NCBI GenBank assembly: GCA_031292145.1 | Contig: JARLHR010000178.1 | Location: 1-38,416 of the forward strand | Source: Clostridium sp. | Lineage (GTDB): Bacteria > Bacillota > Clostridia > Clostridiales > Clostridiaceae | Direction: 5' to 3' | Length of the DNA: 38,416 nt | In this document: one piece after another, positions 34,258 to 38,416 of the stretch | Position numbering within the stretch: the stretch's first letter is position 1 | How the letters are laid out: each line of letters begins with the position of its first letter | Program-made: the position numbers and the translations under genes | Notes under the pieces: model-generated | The model's input: only the letters and a program-made list of their open reading frames with translations | What the model was told of the DNA's origin: nothing | Database searches by the model: none

Positions 34258-35949
34258 CTACATTGTTTCTATAACATCTACTCCAAGTAAATATAATCCA
34301 TTTTTTATTACTTGTAAACTTGCTTTAACTAAATTTAATCTAGTAGCTTTTAAAGTTTCATCTTCTAAATTTAATACTGAATGTGTATTGTAAAATTTGT
34401 TGAATCCTTTGGCAACCTCTATTACATATCTTGTTAGTATTGATGGCTCTAGCTTATCCAATGCCAAAGTTATTATATTATTGAAGTTAGCTATACTCTT
34501 TACTAATTCAAATTCTTCTTTTGAAGATAACTTGCTATAATCAACAGTTCCAGTACAATCATTTCCTTTATTTAATATACTATTTCCTCTAGCATATGAA
34601 TATTGTACATATGGACCTGTTTCTCCATCAAATGATAAAATTTCTTTCCAATCGAAAACAATATCTTTTTCCCTTGAATTTTTAAGGTAAGTGAATACTA
34701 CCGCTCCAACACCAATCTTCTTTGCAACTTCTTCTTTATTTTCAAGTTCTGGGTTCTTTTCATTTATTACTTCCATAGTTTTTTCAACTGCTTCTCGAAG
34801 TAAATCATCAAGTAATACAATTGATCCATTTCTTGTTGAAAGTTTTCTATCTGCAAACTTAACTAATCCAAAACCTACATGTACACAATCTTTTGCCCAT
34901 TCATGTCCTGAAAGTTCTAATACCTTAAATACTTGTTTGAAATGCAAGGCTTGTGGAGTTCCAACTACATACACACATTTATAAAAATTATAAATATTCT
35001 TTCTATATATAGCCGCTGCTAAGTCCCTGGCTGCATATATTGATGCTCCATCCCCCTTAAGCACTATGCATGGCGGCATATTGTAATCTTCTAACATAAC
35101 AACTTGAGCACCATTACTTTCTACTAGAAGTCCTTTTTCTCTTAATTCATCAACAACAACTTTGATCTTGTCATTGTAGAATGCTTCACCAGACAACGAA
35201 TCAAATTTAACCCCTAGAATATCATAAATTCTTTTAAATTCCTTTAAACTTAATTCTCTAAATTTAGTCCAAAGAGCTGAGGCTTTTTCATCACCAGTTT
35301 CTAATGCTTTAAAGTTTGCTCTTCCTTCATCTTCTAAAGTATGATCTTTTTCTGCTTCCTCATGAAACTTTACATATATTCTAAGCAGCTCATCAATTGG
35401 AGCCTTTTCTAAAGCTTCTTCATCTACCCATCTATCATAAGCTGATATAAGCTTGCCAAACTGAGTCCCCCAATCTCCTAAATAATTTAAGCCAACTGTA
35501 TTATATCCTTGTTTTTCAAACATCTTATATAAGGTATTTCCTATAGCTGTCGTAAATAAATGTCCTACATGAAAAGGCTTAGCTATATTAGGTGAAGAAT
35601 ATTCAACACATACGGTTTTACCTTCACCTATATTTGATGCACCATAATTATTTCCATCTTCTAAGACTTTCTCAATTGTATTTTCTGCAAATACTCCTTT
35701 ATCAACAAAAAAGTTAAGATATGGGCCTATATTTTCAATTTTTTCAAATTCTTTAGTAGACATAATGCTTTTTAATTCTTCTGCTATTATATTAGGGGCT
35801 TTTCTCATAACTTTTGATAGCTGAAAACACGGAAAAGCATAATCCCCCATTTCTGTTTTTGGTGGTATTTCAATTAAATTTTCTATAACCTTAACATCTA
35901 ATTCAACATTAGCTTTTATTAATTCTGCAACTTTGTTTTTATAATTCAT
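34258..35949 (-). CDS. argS: Arginyl-tRNA synthetase
   Basis: A 563-residue class I synthetase. It has the N-terminal Arg-tRNA synthetase additional domain (about 1-85), HIGH-type motif [16 protein letters not shown] near 123, the KMSKS-equivalent [18 protein letters not shown] near 370, and the DALR anticodon-binding C-terminus (about 445-563). It charges tRNA-Arg with arginine. AGAAGGA precedes the ATG. A T-box-like antiterminator/terminator (35982-36030) is found just upstream. Length is typical of clostridial ArgS. Confidence 0.96.
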   Translation of the reverse strand: MNYKNKVAELIKANVELDVKVIENLIEIPPKTEMGDYAFPCFQLSKVMRKAPNIIAEELKSIMSTKEFEKIENIGPYLNFFVDKGVFAENTIEKVLEDGNNYGASNIGEGKTVCVEYSSPNIAKPFHVGHLFTTAIGNTLYKMFEKQGYNTVGLNYLGDWGTQFGKLISAYDRWVDEEALEKAPIDELLRIYVKFHEEAEKDHTLEDEGRANFKALETGDEKASALWTKFRELSLKEFKRIYDILGVKFDSLSGEAFYNDKIKVVVDELREKGLLVESNGAQVVMLEDYNMPPCIVLKGDGASIYAARDLAAAIYRKNIYNFYKCVYVVGTPQALHFKQVFKVLELSGHEWAKDCVHVGFGLVKFADRKLSTRNGSIVLLDDLLREAVEKTMEVINEKNPELENKEEVAKKIGVGAVVFTYLKNSREKDIVFDWKEILSFDGETGPYVQYSYARGNSILNKGNDCTGTVDYSKLSSKEEFELVKSIANFNNIITLALDKLEPSILTRYVIEVAKGFNKFYNTHSVLNLEDETLKATRLNLVKASLQVIKNGLYLLGVDVIETM

Positions 35950-35981
35950 AAATATCCTTCTAATTTTATATTTTTAAATAC

Positions 35982-36030
35982 AAAAAAATCCATCTCTCAC
36001 AAACAAAGAGACGGATTGTCCGCGGTACCT
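35982..36030 (-). promoter_or_regulatory. T-box-like antiterminator/terminator before argS
   Basis: On the minus strand AGGTACCGCGGACAATCCG (36030-36012) resembles the T-box antiterminator, in which GGNACCGCG pairs with the tRNA acceptor end. It overlaps a terminator: AGAGACGG (36007-36014) pairs with CCATCTCT (35990-35997), followed by a T-run on the minus strand (35988-35982). T-boxes control aminoacyl-tRNA synthetase genes, which fits argS. But only 7 bp separate it from the upstream M50 gene stop, so Stem I and the specifier loop must be absent or lie inside that gene, and none was seen there. Confidence 0.5.
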
Positions 36031-36037
36031 TTTAATC

Positions 36038-36694
36038 CTAAAAAATGTGCATCACTAAAGAAGCAAATTTAAACAACGCGCCCACTATAATATTACTTGG
36101 TATTTGTATTATCCTTCCTCCAACATACAGGAGTAATAACATTATTAACATTTGATATTGGTAAAACTTATCTTGATATTTATAAAAAGTTTTTGGACTT
36201 AAATCTCTAAAAAGACTAAATCCATCTAGCGGTGGTATTGGTATCAAATTAAACAATCCTATACTCACATTAATTACTAGTACATATTGCAACATAGAAT
36301 ATAATACATTCGCTAATGCTTGTGGTAAAATTGCATATGCAAATCTCACATAAATACCCAAAACCACCGCCGTCACTATAGCAACTAGAAAATTTGCAAT
36401 TGGCCCTGCTAAACTTACCTTTAAATCATCTTTATGATAATTTTTATATGCAGATGGATTAGTTTGCACTGGTTTTGCCCATCCAAATCCAAATAACAAA
36501 ACTGCAATAAATCCCATTGGATCAATATGTGTGATTGGATTTAAGGTTAATCTTCCTTGAAATCTTGGAGTTTTATCTCCTAATTTATCGGCTACTAAGG
36601 CATGGGCATATTCATGAAATGTAAAAGCAATAAGCATTGCTGGAATCATTAATATCTTGTTCAATATAAAATTTGTATCAAATAATGAATTCAT
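36038..36694 (-). CDS. M50 site-2 protease family protein
   Basis: A 218-residue integral membrane metalloprotease with about five to six transmembrane helices. Zinc-binding HEYAHALVA lies near residue 28, and the second conserved motif LFNLIPIPPLDG lies near 163-174, together forming the membrane-embedded active site. It belongs to the small Bacillus YwhC-type group, which lacks a PDZ domain. Targets are unknown. AAGGAGGAG precedes the ATG. The stop is 7 bp before the T-box-like sequence of argS, so that sequence also terminates this gene. Confidence 0.88.
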   Translation of the reverse strand: MNSLFDTNFILNKILMIPAMLIAFTFHEYAHALVADKLGDKTPRFQGRLTLNPITHIDPMGFIAVLLFGFGWAKPVQTNPSAYKNYHKDDLKVSLAGPIANFLVAIVTAVVLGIYVRFAYAILPQALANVLYSMLQYVLVINVSIGLFNLIPIPPLDGFSLFRDLSPKTFYKYQDKFYQYQMLIMLLLLYVGGRIIQIPSNIIVGALFKFASLVMHIF

Positions 36695-36783
36695 ATTCTC
36701 CTCCTTTAGTTATACATGCTTTGTATTATACCATATTTCCACTTATTCATACACTTTTTTCATTTATACACTTAAAAAATAAA

Positions 36784-36820
36784 TAAAGAGTATTCAATAT
36801 AAAAAATTGAACACTCTTTA
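36784..36820 (-). terminator. Terminator between the orphan protein gene and the M50 gene
   Basis: TAAAGAGTATTCAAT (36784-36798) / ATTGAACACTCTTTA (36806-36820) forms a 15-bp stem with one mismatch and a short loop, with T-rich flanks on the minus strand. It ends the upstream 36905 gene. Confidence 0.7.
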
Positions 36821-36821
36821 T

Positions 36822-36902
36822 TAAGGCACAATGAAGAAAATAATAAATTAATATACTTATATATTAGGCACAATCAAATAAATAACAATTTCATTTGCCT
36901 AA
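36822..36902. repeat. Two TTAGGCACAAT motif copies
   Basis: AAGGCACAATGAAGAAAATA (from 36823) and TTAGGCACAATCAAATAAAT (from 36864) lie in tandem 41 bp apart. The second is closed by TTTGCCTAA (36894-36902), making an inverted pair. The motif matches the outer flank of family A copies and the site after the TetR gene. The second copy stops 2 bp before the stop codon of the 36905 gene. Confidence 0.6.
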
Positions 36903-36904
36903 TT

Positions 36905-37951
36905 TTATTTGTCATTTAAATTCTTATAAGCTAATTTTCCATCATTATTCATAGTAGCAATAAAACCTTCTTTTATTTGAATAAGTTTTCCGTCATATTC
37001 AGTTTCCTTACCGGTCGTTAAATTCTTTACACTTCCTTTTAAGTTATCATTAACTAATATTTCACTTTCATTGCTGAAATATATATCATCGGAATTTACA
37101 ACCGAGTCAAGGGTAACTTTCTTCCAAGTAGAGGTATCATCGCCAATTTTACCATAAGTTATACTTGATATCTTATCTCCATTAAGTTCGCCCATATAGA
37201 TTACATCATTTCTATCAATTCCCAATAGAGTTAATTTCTTATTAGAGTTAAAATTCAATTGTTTGTTTGGATTTGTAACTAAGAATTTACTATTTACTGT
37301 ATCTTCATAAATCAATCTATCTTCATGTGGTATTACTTGCATATTACCTAAAACATTAGCTTGAAGTGTAACTTTAGTTAATGTTCCATTTATATCTACT
37401 CGATAAACAACACTTTTTAAACCACCTTTATATATATCTAAATAATATACTCCTGTAATAGTCGATTCACTTACTTTTTTAACTTCCATGCCTTCCTGAT
37501 AAGTACATATATCTTCATTATTTTCAGTTGTAGTTGCTTCAGATGAATCTTTAGGATTATATGTTACAAGCTGAATTTTATTTTCTCCATTCTTATTAAC
37601 CTTTTTAACAAGAATAAGCCTATCTCTATCTGATAACCATTTATGATAAAGAATTTCTCCACCATTATCTGTCTTTATTTGATTACTAGTTCCTGTTTTT
37701 GTATCTTCAATATATACAGCTTTATTTTGACAATAAGTTAAATATGCACCATCATAAGATATGTTTATATTTTCTGCATCCTTTGGTATAGATGCGTTAA
37801 CATCTTTTGTTTTATTTTTACTTAAATCTATCTTCTGACTTTTAAAATCTGATGTTTGCTTAAATACAAATCTATCTAAAACGTATAATCCCCCAACTTG
37901 TAATACTATAGATAATATTGCCCAAGCAATTATCCTCTTAAACATCTTCAT
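36905..37951 (-). CDS. Membrane-anchored beta-propeller-like protein, unknown
   Basis: A 348-residue protein with one N-terminal transmembrane anchor (about 8-28) and a predicted extracellular beta-rich region of repeating segments (for example YDGAYLTYCQNKAVYIEDTKTG, KWLSDRDRLILVKKV, VIPHEDRLIYEDTVNS) that look like propeller blades. I do not recognise a family. AAGGTGAGG gives the ribosome binding site. It starts 20 bp after the upstream phosphodiester glycosidase gene, so they form an operon and may act together at the cell surface. Confidence 0.65.
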   Translation of the reverse strand: MKMFKRIIAWAILSIVLQVGGLYVLDRFVFKQTSDFKSQKIDLSKNKTKDVNASIPKDAENINISYDGAYLTYCQNKAVYIEDTKTGTSNQIKTDNGGEILYHKWLSDRDRLILVKKVNKNGENKIQLVTYNPKDSSEATTTENNEDICTYQEGMEVKKVSESTITGVYYLDIYKGGLKSVVYRVDINGTLTKVTLQANVLGNMQVIPHEDRLIYEDTVNSKFLVTNPNKQLNFNSNKKLTLLGIDRNDVIYMGELNGDKISSITYGKIGDDTSTWKKVTLDSVVNSDDIYFSNESEILVNDNLKGSVKNLTTGKETEYDGKLIQIKEGFIATMNNDGKLAYKNLNDK

Positions 37952-37971
37952 ATCTTGACCTCACCTTCTGT

Positions 37972-38416
37972 TTATTTAACAATAATTGCTGTTGGGATAG
38001 ATCTCTCACCCATACTATATGATGGTGTATTAATAATGTCTCCGTCATAATACATTGTTGTTGATTTTCCGCCATCTAAATTCATTGCATTAACTGCGCC
38101 AAGCTTGTATATTACCTCTTGTGCTTCTTTTAATGTAGCTCCTAAACTACTTGCACCTCTACCATCTATAACCAAAAGAATTATTGAACCATCTCTGCAT
38201 TGCCCTATAACAGTTCTTGGAGCTATTCCCCAGCCTCCATCTCCACTCATAGGAGTCATCTTTCCATTAATAACTAATGATGGTCCAAAACTTAAAGCTT
38301 CTTGAACTCCAAGTTCTTGAAGTTTTTCTACAGAATACTTACCTACAAGCATTACCCCTTCTTTATTTATAGCAAGCAAATCAGCTTCTTGATTTGCAGT
38401 TAAATCATTATATATA
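37972..38416 (-). CDS. Phosphodiester glycosidase family protein (NAGPA domain), 5'-truncated by the window edge
   Basis: The C-terminal 147 residues or so of a secreted protein with the NAGPA (PF09992) domain: LSFGPSLVINGKM, WGIAPRTVIGQCRDGSIILLVIDGRG and AVNAMNLDGGKSTTMYYDGDI. The frame stays open to the window edge, so the start lies outside. The family's founding member uncovers mannose-6-phosphate in animals, whereas bacterial members are thought to act on surface glycans or phosphodiesters. It is followed by the propeller-like gene at 36905 in the same operon. Confidence 0.85.
   Translation of the reverse strand, partial: IYNDLTANQEADLLAINKEGVMLVGKYSVEKLQELGVQEALSFGPSLVINGKMTPMSGDGGWGIAPRTVIGQCRDGSIILLVIDGRGASSLGATLKEAQEVIYKLGAVNAMNLDGGKSTTMYYDGDIINTPSYSMGERSIPTAIIVK

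Overview
The window looks like chromosomal DNA of a low-GC, spore-forming Clostridium (sensu stricto). It is strongly AT-rich, nearly every gene has a GGAGG-type ribosome binding site, TTG and GTG starts are frequent, and there is a GerA/SpoVAF-type spore germination gene, a YaaR-family gene and clostridial-type small membrane proteins. I cannot fix the species from the sequence. No rRNA, tRNA, CRISPR array, phage or IS transposase was found.

Layout. 0.4-1.8 kb: NfeD gene and a frameshifted SPFH/Band-7 gene (-). 2.1-5.2 kb: nadE (glutamine-dependent NAD synthetase) and ilvE (branched-chain aminotransferase) (+). 5.6-7.3 kb: three unrecognised small genes separated by long foldback repeats. 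7.4-9.1 kb: ABC exporter (-). 9.2-10.2 kb: small membrane protein and a cysteine-rich protein. 10.3-12.7 kb: three-gene ABC importer operon of the SsuABC/NMT1 type (-). 13.2-16.5 kb: yaaR, an orphan and asnB, embedded in foldback repeats. 16.8-18.2 kb: SpoVAF-like germination protein behind a plausible sigma-G promoter. 18.5-23.4 kb: CvfB, gamma-carbonic anhydrase-like protein, PHP hydrolase, Lrp/AsnC regulator, DUF378 and CmpB-type membrane proteins. 23.5-26.5 kb: an orphan HPrK/PEPCK-like P-loop protein and a secreted ComEC-type metallo-beta-lactamase. 26.6-31.9 kb: an efflux operon (TolC-like, HlyD, short EmrA, DHA2 transporter) divergent from a TetR regulator. 32.0-38.4 kb: YprB-like nuclease, HAD phosphatase, nitroreductase, argS, M50 protease, an anchored orphan and the 3' part of a phosphodiester glycosidase gene (all -).

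The most unusual content is non-coding. Family B is a foldback element of about 230-320 bp, present as five near-complete and two rearranged copies. Its arms differ between copies but stay complementary, while two asymmetric internal loops are kept. Copies sit against gene 3' ends and supply the stop codons of at least three genes. Family A (about 150 bp, two copies) behaves similarly, and a short TTAGGCACAAT motif shared with family A recurs elsewhere, once overlapping a stop codon. Other points of interest are a T-box-like antiterminator/terminator before argS with no visible Stem I, a triple mini-hairpin repeat before asnB, and a TolC-type efflux operon in an apparently monoderm organism.
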